Positions 7,941-17,095 of a DNA stretch of 64,000 bases are shown in pieces. The position numbers and the translations under genes were made by a program. The DNA comes from Bryobacterales bacterium (GTDB taxonomy: Bacteria; Acidobacteriota; Terriglobia; Bryobacterales; Bryobacteraceae). Each line of letters begins with the position of its first letter. Positions within the stretch are counted from its first letter, which is position 1. Below the pieces are notes generated by a model, which searched no databases, had not been told where the DNA came from, and saw only the letters and a list, made by a program, of their open reading frames with translations. Where the stretch lies: positions 1 through 64,000 of the forward strand of contig PLOR01000026.1 in assembly GCA_003142185.1 (NCBI GenBank), read 5' to 3'.

Positions 7941-8120
7941 TTACTTCTCTAACACCTTTTCAACCTGGCCGACCTTCTTTTGAATGGTGCCGGTGAGTTT
8001 CTCGTTTTGACCTTTGGCTACCAGGTCGGGGTTATTCGTGACCTGCCCGGCATTCTCTTTGACTTTGCCTTTCAGCTCATGTAGGTTACCTTGGATCTGA
8101 TCCTTCGTGCTTGGCTTCAT
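7941..8120 (-). CDS. CsbD-like stress response protein
   Basis: 59 residues from ATG 8120, with GAGGAAAAAA upstream. MKPSTKDQIQGNLHELKGKVKENAGQVTNNPDL matches the CsbD family: small, hydrophilic, highly charged proteins induced by general stress in several bacteria. The Q-G-x-x-x-x-x-K-G-K-x-K-E pattern is clear. Exact role unknown even in model organisms. It sits next to the small DUF3309-like gene on the same strand. Confidence 0.85.
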   Translation of the reverse strand: MKPSTKDQIQGNLHELKGKVKENAGQVTNNPDLVAKGQNEKLTGTIQKKVGQVEKVLEK

Positions 8121-8213
8121 TTTTTTCCTCTTTTCTTTTGAAACCTCTTCACTGAACACAATTGCTCTTGCAATCCGGCACCCACACCGCAACGGGATGA
8201 GCTTGTCGAGGTC

Positions 8214-8675
8214 CTAATTCTCCACGGCGATGGCTTCCTCGCCGGCGTACCGGTGGTTGGTAACGCCGTTGGAACTGCCGAAGGTGTCCAGTGTTGCCGC
8301 TGGCGTGCAAGACACTCCCGATCCAGCGGTTCGGGTGACGGTCACCACGCCGCGGATCAAAACGCGGACGCCGGATACCCCGGCGCTTGCGAACGGAAGG
8401 CGGGCTGACGCGACTTGCCCGGTTGCCAGGGTAAACGCCGTGGCGGTTCCGATGGCGGTACCGGCCGCATTGAAAAAAGCAATGCTGCCGATGCAGGATG
8501 CCGCGGGCCCGCTGGATGATGAATTGGCTAGATTCACGACGAGGATCTCGGCCGTTTCGGGGGTGCCCAATCCGACCAGGAACGTCCGCGTTACCGTGGC
8601 TCCGCTCTGCGCAACGACGGCGCCGGCCAGACTGAAGGCAGCGATAGCCGCGGTTACGAATCGTCTGAACAACAT
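8214..8675 (-). CDS. Secreted hypothetical protein
   Basis: 153 residues from ATG 8675, preceded by AGGAGAGATT. A signal peptide (MLFRRFVTAAIAAFSLAGAVVAQ) is followed by a beta-rich, Thr/Ala/Gly-rich domain with two cysteines (SCIGS and VSCTP) that could form a disulfide. No enzyme motif is visible. Low-complexity, secreted, beta-rich proteins of this size are common in Acidobacteriota. Role unknown. Confidence 0.65.
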   Translation of the reverse strand: MLFRRFVTAAIAAFSLAGAVVAQSGATVTRTFLVGLGTPETAEILVVNLANSSSSGPAASCIGSIAFFNAAGTAIGTATAFTLATGQVASARLPFASAGVSGVRVLIRGVVTVTRTAGSGVSCTPAATLDTFGSSNGVTNHRYAGEEAIAVEN

Positions 8676-8737
8676 GTAATCTCTCCTCTGTCAAGGCTGA
8701 CAAGGGCGTGACGGGCCGTGACCATTCGGCCGATGCG

Positions 8738-9388
8738 TCAACCCACGGTGATCGAAAGATACACGCCTGGATGGAAGGGATCGCAAAGGAAATACCCGCC
8801 GTTTATATAGTCAACATAGACGTTGTCAGTGTAGAGCCATCCATCGGGCCACGGGTTAACCATGGCGAACCAAAAGCCGCCATATTCAAAACGTCGCGAT
8901 CCGCCCAGGAAATCGGAGCGGTTCACGTGAAACGTGTGGCCACGGCCAAAGCTGGCACGAAAGCGGTCGTCGGGAATCCGCCCATGGCCTTGCGCCGATT
9001 GTGCCGGTCTAGCCTGTTGCTGGGCGCGCTGCTGTTGCTGCGCCGGCTTAGCCGCTTGCTGTGCGCGTTGTTGTTGCTGCGCTGGCTTAGCCGGTTGCTG
9101 TGCGCGCTGCTGTTGCTGTGCGGGTTTAGCTGGTTGCTGCGCGCGTTGCTGTTGTTGCGCCGGTCTAGCCGGTTGCTGCGCCTGCTGCTGTTGCTGCGCC
9201 GGCTTAGCCGGTTGCTGCGCGCGTTGCGGTTGTTGCGCGGGCCTAGCCGGTTGCTGTGCGCGTTGTTGCTGCTGCGCCGGTTTCGCCTGTTGCTCGGGTT
9301 GCTTCTCCTGGCCCTCTGCGTAAGCAGGAGCAATGGCTCCGGGAATCAAGAATAGACTTGCTATTGTTAGAACTTCAATTATTTTCAT
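8738..9388 (-). CDS. Secreted protein with Q/P/A tandem repeats and a conserved C-terminal domain
   Basis: 216 residues from ATG 9388. A signal peptide (about 1-24, ending PAYA) is followed by about 100 residues built from a 13-residue unit close to QPAKPAQQQQRAQ, repeated seven to eight times. A globular end of about 80 residues follows: GRGHTFHVNR, then GGFWFAMVNPWPDGWLYTDN and VYVDYINGGYFLCDPFHPGV. The C-terminal domain recurs in Acidobacteriota exported proteins, as far as I recall, without a known function. The repeat is a flexible linker that could span the cell wall or bind a surface; repeat number is probably variable between strains. Confidence 0.75.
   Translation of the reverse strand: MKIIEVLTIASLFLIPGAIAPAYAEGQEKQPEQQAKPAQQQQRAQQPARPAQQPQRAQQPAKPAQQQQQAQQPARPAQQQQRAQQPAKPAQQQQRAQQPAKPAQQQQRAQQAAKPAQQQQRAQQQARPAQSAQGHGRIPDDRFRASFGRGHTFHVNRSDFLGGSRRFEYGGFWFAMVNPWPDGWLYTDNVYVDYINGGYFLCDPFHPGVYLSITVG
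8999..9292 (-). repeat. 39-bp coding tandem repeat
   Basis: About seven and a half units of 39 bp encode the 13-residue Q/P/A repeat (residues about 33-130) of the secreted protein at 8738-9388. Units differ at a few positions (K/R and Q/P/A exchanges), so the array is degenerate. The opposite strand is open too and reads as Leu/Arg or Cys/Ala repeats, which are artefacts. Confidence 0.8.
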
Positions 9389-9987
9389 GAGGGTTGCCTC
9401 AAATGCAACTCGACTTGGAAGTAATGCAACTCGAAGTCCGCTCCGGATGGCCTATCGTATCCTGTTGCCGAAGCCCTCAGGCAGACTGGCACGCACGTCG
9501 CAGACCGAGATGTGCGGATGGCATCTGAGCCCTATGGTCACACACCGGATTCTGTTCATCTCCTTTGTCGATTATGGCATGCAGGTAAGCGCGGATCATG
9601 GAATCCCTGCTGGCGAACAAGGCTACATCTCAGCCGGGACCTGAGAATCTGGCGAAGGTTGCGGTGGAATGCGGGTTGACAACTGGGCTAGCGGAGCAAA
9701 GACTGCACGCGTTGGGGCGAATTCTGCACGTGGCGGCCGGGGCGGTGTGGTGGTTCCGGTAGTGCCGACCAAGGATCTGGTGCCACTGACGTTCAGTCTG
9801 GGCGGTGTAGCCGGCACGCAAACCCTCTATACCGCGGTACAGTCAGCGCGGCAATGCAGGCGGTCATCCAAGCTGGCGGACGGAGGCAGCGCCTTGCGCG
9901 CCGCCCCCTGCGGTTGGCCCATCTCCGCTGCCACGATTCGACTTTTCTTTTCACACCGGGTAGGCTGAAATAGGAAGAAACATCCAG
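9389..9987. other. Divergent intergenic region with a 12-bp direct repeat
   Basis: About 600 bases between two divergent genes (secreted repeat protein and gmd). The 12-mer AATGCAACTCGA occurs at 9402-9413 and 9423-9434, two helical turns apart and just upstream of the minus-strand start at 9388. That fits an operator or activator site. The rest shows no supported gene; the frames at 9333-9644 and 9669-9968 lack plausible starts and composition. Confidence 0.4.
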
Positions 9988-11034
9988 ATGAAAACAGCTT
10001 TGATTTTCGGGATCACGGGGCAGGACGGATCGTTCCTGGCGGAGTTTCTGCTGGGCAAAGGGTACGATGTTCACGGCGTGATCCGGCGCGCGTCCACCTT
10101 CAACACCGACCGCATCGACGCGGTCTACCGCGACCCGCACGAAAACCGCGCTGCGCTGCGCCTGCACTACGGAGACATGTCGGACGGCACCGGGCTGCGG
10201 CGGGTGATCGCGCAGGTCTCTCCGGACGAGATCTATAACCTGGCGGCGCAATCCCACGTGCGGGTGAGTTTCGATCAGGCCGAGTACACGGCGGACGTGG
10301 TGGGAACCGGAACGCTGCGCGCCCTGGAAGCGGTGCGCGATCACATGAAGGCCGGCGGCAAACCGGTGCGGTTTTACCAGGCCGGGTCGTCGGAAATGTT
10401 CGGGGCGGCGGCGCCGCCGCAGAATGAGGCGACGCCGTTTTACCCCCGCAGTCCCTATGCGGTGAGCAAGGTGGCGGCGCACTGGTACGCGGTGAATTAC
10501 CGGGAAGCCTATGGACTGTTCGTCTCGAACGGCATCCTGTTCAACCACGAATCCGAGCGGCGCGGCGAGACGTTCGTGACGCGGAAGATCACGCGCGCGC
10601 TGGGCCGCATCAAGCTGGGGATGCAGGACAAGCTGTACCTGGGCAACCTGGAGGCAAAGCGCGACTGGGGCTATGCGGGCGATTACGTGGAGGCGATGTG
10701 GATGATGCTACAGGCTCCGCGGCCCGGCGATTACGTGATCTCGACCGGCGAGTCGCACTCGGTGCGCGAATTCCTCGACTTGGCGGGCGAGTATAGCGGC
10801 CTCGACTGGACGCGGCACGTGGAAACCGACCCGCGCTATTTCCGGCCGTCGGAGGTGGACCACCTGCGGGGCGATTCCTCGAAGGCGCTGAGCGAGCTTG
10901 GCTGGCGCCCCAAAATGGATTTCCCCAAACTGGTGCGCCTGATGGTGGAACAAGACCTGGATCTGGCGCAACAGGAGCGCACGCTGGCGGAGGCGGGCCA
11001 CCGCGTGGTATTGCGCGGTTCGGCCCACCGATAG
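9988..11034 (+). CDS. gmd: GDP-mannose 4,6-dehydratase
   Basis: 348 residues, the normal length. It converts GDP-D-mannose to GDP-4-keto-6-deoxymannose, the first step to GDP-L-fucose, in the cytoplasm. The NADP-binding motif GITGQDG is at residues 8-14; SSEMFG and the catalytic Y-x3-K (Tyr157, Lys161 in SPYAVSK) are present, as is the [15 protein letters not shown] segment typical of Gmd. It is followed after 16 bases by fcl on the same strand, so the two form a GDP-fucose operon. The sugar is probably used by the glycosyltransferases at 24-29 kb. Confidence 0.97.
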   Translation: MKTALIFGITGQDGSFLAEFLLGKGYDVHGVIRRASTFNTDRIDAVYRDPHENRAALRLHYGDMSDGTGLRRVIAQVSPDEIYNLAAQSHVRVSFDQAEYTADVVGTGTLRALEAVRDHMKAGGKPVRFYQAGSSEMFGAAAPPQNEATPFYPRSPYAVSKVAAHWYAVNYREAYGLFVSNGILFNHESERRGETFVTRKITRALGRIKLGMQDKLYLGNLEAKRDWGYAGDYVEAMWMMLQAPRPGDYVISTGESHSVREFLDLAGEYSGLDWTRHVETDPRYFRPSEVDHLRGDSSKALSELGWRPKMDFPKLVRLMVEQDLDLAQQERTLAEAGHRVVLRGSAHR

Positions 11035-11050
11035 ACCACACACATAAACC

Positions 11051-11989
11051 ATGGAAAAGAACAGTCGCATTTTCGTCGCCGGGCACAGAGGGCTGGTAGG
11101 GTCGGCGATTTGCCGGCGCCTGCGCCAGGAAGGGTTCGACAACCTGGTGTCGCGCGAGTTGCAGGAGCTGGATCTGCGCGATCAGGCGTCGACGCGGCGA
11201 TTCTTCGCCGAGGAAAAACCCGAGTACGTCGTTCTGGCGGCCGCCAAGGTGGGCGGGATTCTGGCCAATACCACATACCCGGCCGATTTCATTTACGACA
11301 ACCTGGTGATCGAGACCAACGTTATCGACGCCGCCGCGCGGGCGGGCGTCCGCAAGCTGCTTTTTCTCGGATCTTCGTGCATCTACCCGAAGCTGGCGCC
11401 GCAGCCGATGCGGGAAGAGGCTCTGCTGACGGGGCCGCTCGAGCCAACCAACGAGTGGTACGCCATTGCCAAAATCGCCGGCATCAAGCTGGCACAGGCG
11501 TATCGCGCGCAACACGGGCTGAACGCGATCAGCCTGATGCCGACCAATCTGTATGGACCGGGCGACAACTTCGACTTGGCGTCGTCGCACGTGTTGCCCG
11601 CGCTGATCCGCAAGACGCACGAAGCGCTGCGCGCGGGCGCGCCGGAAATCACGGTTTGGGGTTCGGGCACGCCGCGCCGGGAGTTCCTGCATGTCGACGA
11701 CCTGGCGGACGCGGCGGTGTTCCTCATGCTCGCATACGACTCGGGCGAGATTATCAACGTGGGAACCGGCATTGACGTGACCATCCGCGAACTGGCGGAA
11801 ATGATCGGCCACGCCGCCGGCTACACGGGAAGCATCGCGTTCGATTCGTCGAAGCCGGACGGCACGCCGCGCAAGTTGCTGGATGTCAGCCGGTTGACCG
11901 CGCTGGGGTGGAAGCCCAAGATAGCGCTGGCCGACGGCATCGCCGAAACCTGGCGCTGGTACATCGAAAACGTTGCCGCGCGGGGTTAG
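11051..11989 (+). CDS. fcl: GDP-L-fucose synthase
   Basis: 312 residues. It epimerises and reduces the Gmd product to GDP-L-fucose. GHRGLVGSA (11-19) is the NADPH-binding loop; GSSCIYP (107-113) and Y-x3-K (Tyr137, Lys141 in EWYAIAK) form the active site. [12 protein letters not shown] and [12 protein letters not shown] are characteristic of this enzyme. It lies 16 bases downstream of gmd and ends just before a palindromic repeat that separates it from a convergent gene. Confidence 0.97.
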   Translation: MEKNSRIFVAGHRGLVGSAICRRLRQEGFDNLVSRELQELDLRDQASTRRFFAEEKPEYVVLAAAKVGGILANTTYPADFIYDNLVIETNVIDAAARAGVRKLLFLGSSCIYPKLAPQPMREEALLTGPLEPTNEWYAIAKIAGIKLAQAYRAQHGLNAISLMPTNLYGPGDNFDLASSHVLPALIRKTHEALRAGAPEITVWGSGTPRREFLHVDDLADAAVFLMLAYDSGEIINVGTGIDVTIRELAEMIGHAAGYTGSIAFDSSKPDGTPRKLLDVSRLTALGWKPKIALADGIAETWRWYIENVAARG

Positions 11990-11996
11990 GAGCCGC

Positions 11997-12020
11997 GGGC
12001 CGGGCATGCCCGACCCCTAC
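11997..12020. repeat. Palindromic repeat, GGGCCGGGCATGCCCG family
   Basis: A near-perfect palindrome, GGGCCGGGCATGCCCGACCC followed by CTAC, lies between the convergent ends of fcl and the DUF218 gene. The same unit recurs at 28253-28272 and 36779-36798. It can form a strong hairpin and may act as a bidirectional terminator, although no T tract follows. Confidence 0.65.
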
Positions 12021-12610
12021 ACTCCCACCCCGGCGCGCCACAGGATGTAGCCGATCGCCTGCCGCACATAGTTCCAGCGCTCGCGTGGCGGCGAGATGCG
12101 GTCCTTGCGGGGCGATCCGTACACCTGGAGCCCGCGGTTTTGCAGCATCCGTTTCACGCGGTAGATGTGATATCCGTCGCTGACCACGATCACCGAATTG
12201 AGCCCCATGCGGCGGATGATCTCGGCTGCCAGGGCGATCGATTGCACGGTGGTCTCGCCTTCGGTCTCGACTACGATGGCTTCCGAGGGCACGCCATGGC
12301 TCATCAGGTAAGCGCGGCCCACGCCGCCTTCGGTGAACACCGGCTCTCCGCCGGAGCCGCCGGTGGTCATGATGCGGGAAGCCAGCTTGCGCCCGTACAA
12401 GTCCAGGGCGTGGTCCAGGCGGGCTCGCAACACCGGCGAGGGCCGGCCATGATACTCCGCGGCGCCAAGCACCAGGATGATGTCAGCCGGTCGCGCCTCG
12501 TCCACGGTCGACTGCCGTTCGATGCGGTTGGCCAGGCGAAGGATGCTGATCGCCAGGATGGCCAGCGCCACCAGCGCCGCCAGCCCTACGGCCCATGCCA
12601 CGCGCTTCAT
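12017..12610 (-). CDS. YdcF/SanA-like DUF218 membrane-anchored protein
   Basis: 197 residues with one N-terminal membrane helix (about 5-24) and a DUF218 domain. The conserved features ADIILVLGAA, then RLDHALDLY, MTTGGSGGEP, EGETTVQSIALA and VVSDGYHIYRVKRM are all visible. Members such as SanA and ElyC are linked to envelope integrity and undecaprenyl-phosphate or peptidoglycan metabolism, so an envelope role is likely. The stop (12017) overlaps the tail of the palindromic repeat. It is divergent from the RNA methyltransferase gene, with only 37 bases between the two starts. Confidence 0.85.
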   Translation of the reverse strand: MKRVAWAVGLAALVALAILAISILRLANRIERQSTVDEARPADIILVLGAAEYHGRPSPVLRARLDHALDLYGRKLASRIMTTGGSGGEPVFTEGGVGRAYLMSHGVPSEAIVVETEGETTVQSIALAAEIIRRMGLNSVIVVSDGYHIYRVKRMLQNRGLQVYGSPRKDRISPPRERWNYVRQAIGYILWRAGVGV

Positions 12611-12647
12611 CTGCGATAATTTGATCGTTCGAACCTATTGTAGTCAT

Positions 12648-13454
12648 ATGCCCCGGCCGGAAACCATATCGAGCGCGGCTAATCCGCTGGTCAAGGACGT
12701 GCGCCGGGCCATCGCGCGGGGTGGCCTGACAGCCGATGGCTGGTGCGTGGCCGAGACTTTTCACCTGCTGGAAGAGGCGCTCAAGAGCGAGTGCGAGGTG
12801 AAGATCGTGCTGGCGGCGGAATCGGTGCGCGCGGCCGCCACGGGGCACGCGCGCGGCCTGACCGGCGTCAAGGTAGCCGTGCTTCCCGACAGCCTTTTCC
12901 AGAGTATTTCCGGAACCGAAACCGCGCAGGGAGTGATGGCGCTGGTGCGGCCGCCGGAATGGAAGCTCGAACAGCTGTTTCGCGGCTGCCCGCTGGTGGT
13001 GGTGCTGGATGGTCTGCAAGACCCCGGCAACGCCGGCGCCATTCTGCGCGCCGCCGAGGCCTTCGGCGCCACCGGGGTGCTGTTCGTCAAGGGCACGGTG
13101 AGCCCGCACAACCCGAAGACGATCCGTGCGTCGGCGGGCTCGGTGTTTCGCGTTCCCTGCTTCTACGGGATGGATGCGGTGTTGGCACGCGCCGCGCTGC
13201 AACAGAACCACATGGAGCTCTATGCGAGCGTTCCAGCACGTGCGGCGGCTCCGGCGCGGGCGTTGGCCGATGTGGATTTCACGCGGCCTTGCGGCCTGGT
13301 GATCGGCAACGAGGCGCGCGGCGTGGGAAGCGTACTGCGCGCGGCGGCGCACGATGTCTCGATTCCCACGGTAGGCGTCGAGTCGCTCAACGCCGCCGTG
13401 GCTACCGGCATTCTTCTCTACGAAGCCCGGCGGCAAAGGACTATCCGCGCGTGA
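12648..13454 (+). CDS. TrmH/SpoU-family RNA 2'-O-methyltransferase
   Basis: 268 residues from ATG 12648 (MPRPETISSAANPLVKDVRR). It probably methylates ribose 2'-OH in rRNA or tRNA using S-adenosylmethionine. An N-terminal substrate-binding region with NPLVK leads to the SPOUT domain: motif 1 LQDPGNAGAILRAAEAFGATG, motif 2 GLVIGNEARGVG and motif 3 ESLNAAVATGILLYE. The last codons overlap the GTG start of rarA. The exact target nucleotide cannot be read from the sequence. Confidence 0.9.
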   Translation: MPRPETISSAANPLVKDVRRAIARGGLTADGWCVAETFHLLEEALKSECEVKIVLAAESVRAAATGHARGLTGVKVAVLPDSLFQSISGTETAQGVMALVRPPEWKLEQLFRGCPLVVVLDGLQDPGNAGAILRAAEAFGATGVLFVKGTVSPHNPKTIRASAGSVFRVPCFYGMDAVLARAALQQNHMELYASVPARAAAPARALADVDFTRPCGLVIGNEARGVGSVLRAAAHDVSIPTVGVESLNAAVATGILLYEARRQRTIRA

Positions 13455-14770
13455 GCCTTTTCGATTCCACCCCGCCCGCGCCCGATGCGCCTTCCGCCGC
13501 GGATGCCAAGCGCCCGCTGGCCGAGCGCATGCGGCCCGACCGCCTGGAGGACTTTGTCGGCCAGGAGCACATTCTGGGGCCGGAGAAACCGCTCCGCCGC
13601 CAGATCGAGCGCGACGAGCTCAGCTCGGTGATTCTGTGGGGCCCTCCCGGGGTCGGCAAGACCACCCTCGCCAAGCTGATCGCCCGCATCACGCGCTGCG
13701 AGTTCATCCCGTTCAGCGCGGTGTTGAGCGGCATTAAGGAAATCAAGGCGGTGATGGCCGACGCCGAAAAGCTGCGGCGCCTGGGCCTGCGGACGATCCT
13801 ATTCATCGATGAAATTCACCGCTTCAACAAAGCCCAGCAGGATGCGTTCCTGCCTTACGTGGAGCGCGGCGACATCATCCTGATCGGCGCCACCACGGAG
13901 AATCCGTCCTTCGAAGTGATCTCGGCGCTGCTGTCGCGCTCGCGCGTTTATGCGCTGCGGCTGCTCAGCGTGCCGGAGTTGACCACGCTGCTGCGGCGCG
14001 CGCTGCCGGTAGTCCATCTGGAAGCGACCGACGATCTGCTCGAACAGATCGCCATCTACTCGAATGGCGACGCGCGGCAGGCGTACAACACGCTCGAAGC
14101 CGCGGCCGCCGCCTCGCAGGGTGTGCTCACCGAAACCGCGCTCGAAAATGCCATCGAGCGCAAAGTGCTGCTCTACGACAAAGGCGGCGAGGAGCACTTC
14201 AACCTGATTTCCGCGCTGCACAAATCGGTGCGGTCGAGCGATGTGGATGCGGCGCTGTACTGGCTGGCGCGGATGCTCGAATCCGGCGAGGACCGTCTGT
14301 ATCTCGCCCGCCGCCTGATCCGCATGTCGATCGAAGACATCGGCCTGGCCGATCCGCGCGCGCTCGAACAGGCCATCGCAGCCATGCAGGCGGTCCATTT
14401 TCTCGGGATTCCGGAAGGCGACCTCGCGCTGGCCCAGGTCGCCATCTACCTTTGCGCCGCGCCCAAGAGCGATGCATCGTATAAAGCGCTGGGCGCGGTG
14501 GCCGCCGACGTCGAGAACACGATTGCCGAGCCAGTTCCCATGAACCTGCGCAACGCCGTAACCAAGCATATGAAAGCCTGGGGCTACGGCGAAGGCTACG
14601 AGCACGCCCACAAATTCGAAGACGCCATCACCGACATGGAATGCCTGCCCCCATCGCTAGCCGGCCATCGCTACTATTACCCGACCAACCGAGGCGTCGA
14701 AAAGAGGATTGCGGAGAGGCTGGAAGAGATACGGCAGGCCAAAGCGGAGCGAAGCGGGGGCGCTGGGTAG
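13451..14770 (+). CDS. rarA: Replication-associated recombination protein A (MgsA/RarA AAA+ ATPase)
   Basis: 439 residues from a GTG at 13451 within the preceding stop (GTGA). It is an AAA+ clamp-loader-like ATPase acting at stalled replication forks. RMRPDRLEDFVGQEHILGP is the family N-terminus. Walker A GPPGVGKT is at 64-71, Walker B FIDEIHRFN near 118-126, followed by GATTENPSFEV and the sensor SNGDARQAYN. The C-terminal tetramerisation part (IEDIGLADPRAL, then YYYPTNRGVEKRI) is intact. It is coupled to the upstream methyltransferase. Confidence 0.95.
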   Translation: MSLFDSTPPAPDAPSAADAKRPLAERMRPDRLEDFVGQEHILGPEKPLRRQIERDELSSVILWGPPGVGKTTLAKLIARITRCEFIPFSAVLSGIKEIKAVMADAEKLRRLGLRTILFIDEIHRFNKAQQDAFLPYVERGDIILIGATTENPSFEVISALLSRSRVYALRLLSVPELTTLLRRALPVVHLEATDDLLEQIAIYSNGDARQAYNTLEAAAAASQGVLTETALENAIERKVLLYDKGGEEHFNLISALHKSVRSSDVDAALYWLARMLESGEDRLYLARRLIRMSIEDIGLADPRALEQAIAAMQAVHFLGIPEGDLALAQVAIYLCAAPKSDASYKALGAVAADVENTIAEPVPMNLRNAVTKHMKAWGYGEGYEHAHKFEDAITDMECLPPSLAGHRYYYPTNRGVEKRIAERLEEIRQAKAERSGGAG

Positions 14771-15130
14771 GGCTATGGCAGCACAAAGGTTGCCTGACAA
14801 CGGGTGGGGCGCCAAACGGAGGCCGACGGTCGCACGCTCGGATGCTATAGTGGGGTGGGCGAATGATTCTTTGCCTAACTGGTCCACGTTTGCTGAATCG
14901 TCGCCGATGTCCGGAGGAACCAGTACCTCACTCCTAGTGGGTGACAGCCGCAAAGGACCTAGGCCTAGGGTGCGCGTGGATATGGCGCGGAACCTGTTGA
15001 TTTTCAAGAGACTGCGATACAGAATAGAAGAGGACCAAGTGTTCCTGCCTGCTAGGCTTGGCTGGCTCCGTGGCACCGGGAACGCAAGCTTGGAGCAGCG
15101 TATCTGCGTTCCAAACAGTTGGTCAAATCG
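14771..15130. other. Intergenic region upstream of the ImmA-PIN pair
   Basis: About 360 bases without a supported gene. A 12-bp palindrome CCTAGGCCTAGG lies near 14959-14970. An open frame spans most of the region (14709-15134) but starts inside rarA and has unstructured composition. The promoter of the ImmA-like gene should be here, but I cannot fix it. Confidence 0.35.
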
Positions 15131-16360
15131 ATGATCCTAAAGAACATAATCGAATCCACGAAGTTGGACCCAGAGTTTTGTGCGGACCTCCTTGGCGTGG
15201 CTCCCGACCAGTTCGAAGAATGGCTGACAGGAGTCCGTCCGCTGCCCAGGTTCGTCATTCCGGAGATCTCCTCCATACTTGGCATCACCGAGAAGACTCT
15301 TCTGCAGGCGTCGACCGGCGCCGGGGAGTCGTACGCGACTCTCGCGCCAGCAATTTGGTACAAGCTCCGCGATAGCAAGCTCGTCCAGGCAGACCGCGAG
15401 ATGGTCGCTCTGGTGCGGAAACTCGGGTACTATATGGACCAACTGGCCGCCGTACGCGGGGAGAAATTGCGTCGCTTCGAGCCATTGTTCCGCAGTATTC
15501 GGGACAGGGTGGATCGCACGGCACCGCCAGCACTCCAGGGAAAGGGAGCTGCCCGCGACTTTCGAAGCATGACCGACCTGGAGCACGGGCAGGTTGCGAT
15601 CGGCGAATGGATCCGGCGCGCGCTACGAACGCTGGGTGTCTTGACATTGGAGAGCCCCTTGAAGTCGGCTGTCGAGGGCTGTGCCTTTTCGGTCGGCAGC
15701 GTTTCTGGCCCTACGCCGTGCGTTTTCGCAAATTCGTATAAGTCGACCTGGTTTCGGCGCAACGCCGTCATAATGCACGAAGTCGGACACGCTATCTTTG
15801 ACCTGGAAAGCGAGCAGATCTCAATCGACTATACAACAGACGCCAGCGACGAGCTCAAGGACCAGCGTGCGCAGGCTTTCGCCCAGGAATGTCTGGTTCC
15901 CAAGTCTGTGCTGGTCCAGTTCGCGAACCGATTTGGCTTAAAGTGGGGCAGTATTTCGGCAGCAAATCTCGCAACCCTCGTCGGCTACTCTCACGTGGAG
16001 CAACGGTTGGTTTTGAGAGCAGCATATGATTCGGAATTGATCAGCGCTGAGCAACTTGAAGCATACGGCGCTCTCGACTGTGCGAGCGAATTGCGGGAGC
16101 TGACGACACACGCATTGAGCACGCGCGAGTATTTACGTAAGCAGGCGGTGGAAATGCCGAAGTGGATCGCCGAGAACCGAAATACCGATCTCGGGCGACG
16201 CTCTCTGCGTTTGCCCTCGCTCTATGTTGGTCAGGTCATCGAGGCACTCAATGGTCAGCAGATCAGCGAAAGCAAAGCTGCAGAGATGCTAATGATGGAC
16301 CGCGAGACGTTTGTGACGAGGTTCGGATCGTTGATCGGCGGTGCAGAGAAGGCCGCGTGA
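15131..16360 (+). CDS. ImmA/IrrE-family metallopeptidase with N-terminal HTH-like region
   Basis: 409 residues from ATG 15131 (a TTG at 15119 is in frame; neither has a clear ribosome binding site). Residues 1-60 resemble an XRE-type regulator (EFCADLLGVAPDQFEEWLTG, then EISSILGI). The middle carries HEVGH (216-220), the zinc-binding HExxH of DUF955/ImmA/IrrE proteases, and DQRAQAFAQECLVP (244-257), which matches the downstream conserved segment. These proteases cleave repressors in phages and mobile elements. The gene overlaps the PIN-domain gene (GTGA), so the two probably form an antitoxin/toxin or defence unit. Confidence 0.8.
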   Translation: MILKNIIESTKLDPEFCADLLGVAPDQFEEWLTGVRPLPRFVIPEISSILGITEKTLLQASTGAGESYATLAPAIWYKLRDSKLVQADREMVALVRKLGYYMDQLAAVRGEKLRRFEPLFRSIRDRVDRTAPPALQGKGAARDFRSMTDLEHGQVAIGEWIRRALRTLGVLTLESPLKSAVEGCAFSVGSVSGPTPCVFANSYKSTWFRRNAVIMHEVGHAIFDLESEQISIDYTTDASDELKDQRAQAFAQECLVPKSVLVQFANRFGLKWGSISAANLATLVGYSHVEQRLVLRAAYDSELISAEQLEAYGALDCASELRELTTHALSTREYLRKQAVEMPKWIAENRNTDLGRRSLRLPSLYVGQVIEALNGQQISESKAAEMLMMDRETFVTRFGSLIGGAEKAA

Positions 16361-17064
16361 CGCCATCGCCGGGTTTGCCCCAGAATCCAGCCCTGATCGT
16401 GGCCGACACGTCGGCGCTCATTCAGATCGTCGTTTCAGAGGAAGTTACGCCGCTTCGAATCCTGAAGCAGGATTACTCCATCCAGTTGGCCGTCCACGAG
16501 GCCGTCGAAACCGAGATCAACTGGAGAGTTCAAAAGAAGTTTCCAGAGAAGCGGACAACGCTAAATAAGCTCTTTTCAACGAACACAGTTGGTGTCTTGG
16601 ACAAAGCGCTTCTCAGCCAGCACGGTTACAAGTCAGCGCCTGCTCTGCTGGAGCAAATCGACGTCCTCGGAGAGCGGTTCTCTTTGCGGATTGGCCGCGG
16701 CGAGGCGTACGCGCACGCTGCAGGCAATATTTTGGGTGTCCCAACACTAAGCCAAGACCTTGCTGCCATCTGGGAGCTCATTAACGACGGCGTTGCGGTC
16801 CAACGCCCGATCCTACGCGCATTCGATCTGCTTGTGTTCGGCGTGCAGGCAGCGAAGATCGATTGGGACGCCTGCGCGAAGGCGCGCAAACAGCTTCTAA
16901 AGGCTAAGGAAGGTATCCTGCAGTGTTTTCGGAACTGCTCAGTGGAGGATGGAATTGCGCACTTCTACCTGCGCCTCTGTGATGCGGATGCCCCTCTTCT
17001 CGGTGCCAGTCAGCCTCTTGAGCCGTTTGACGACCGCATCTTTGTTCGCTCCGTCTCCGGTTAG
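16357..17064 (+). CDS. PIN-domain protein paired with the ImmA-like protease (putative toxin)
   Basis: 235 residues from a GTG at 16357 that overlaps the stop of the ImmA-like gene. The acidic residues expected of a PIN nuclease are in order: Asp17 in VADTSAL, Glu48-53 in HEAVETEIN, Glu116 in GRGEAYAHAAG and Asp134 in LSQDLAAI. PIN toxins cut RNA using Mg or Mn ions. It is longer than a typical VapC (about 130), with an extra C-terminal region of about 95 residues (FGVQAAKIDWDACAKARKQL to the end). I infer a toxin or nuclease role from the fold and the coupling. Confidence 0.7.
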   Translation: MTPSPGLPQNPALIVADTSALIQIVVSEEVTPLRILKQDYSIQLAVHEAVETEINWRVQKKFPEKRTTLNKLFSTNTVGVLDKALLSQHGYKSAPALLEQIDVLGERFSLRIGRGEAYAHAAGNILGVPTLSQDLAAIWELINDGVAVQRPILRAFDLLVFGVQAAKIDWDACAKARKQLLKAKEGILQCFRNCSVEDGIAHFYLRLCDADAPLLGASQPLEPFDDRIFVRSVSG

Positions 17065-17095
17065 CTTAGCTATTGAGGGCACCAGACACCCGCCC

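Noticed and set aside
8708-9355. Leucine/arginine-rich plus-strand frame
   Set aside because: It is the reverse of the Q/P/A repeat gene; repeats keep all frames open.
9669-9968. 99-residue plus-strand frame upstream of gmd
   Set aside because: Unstructured composition, no ribosome binding site and no recognised pattern.
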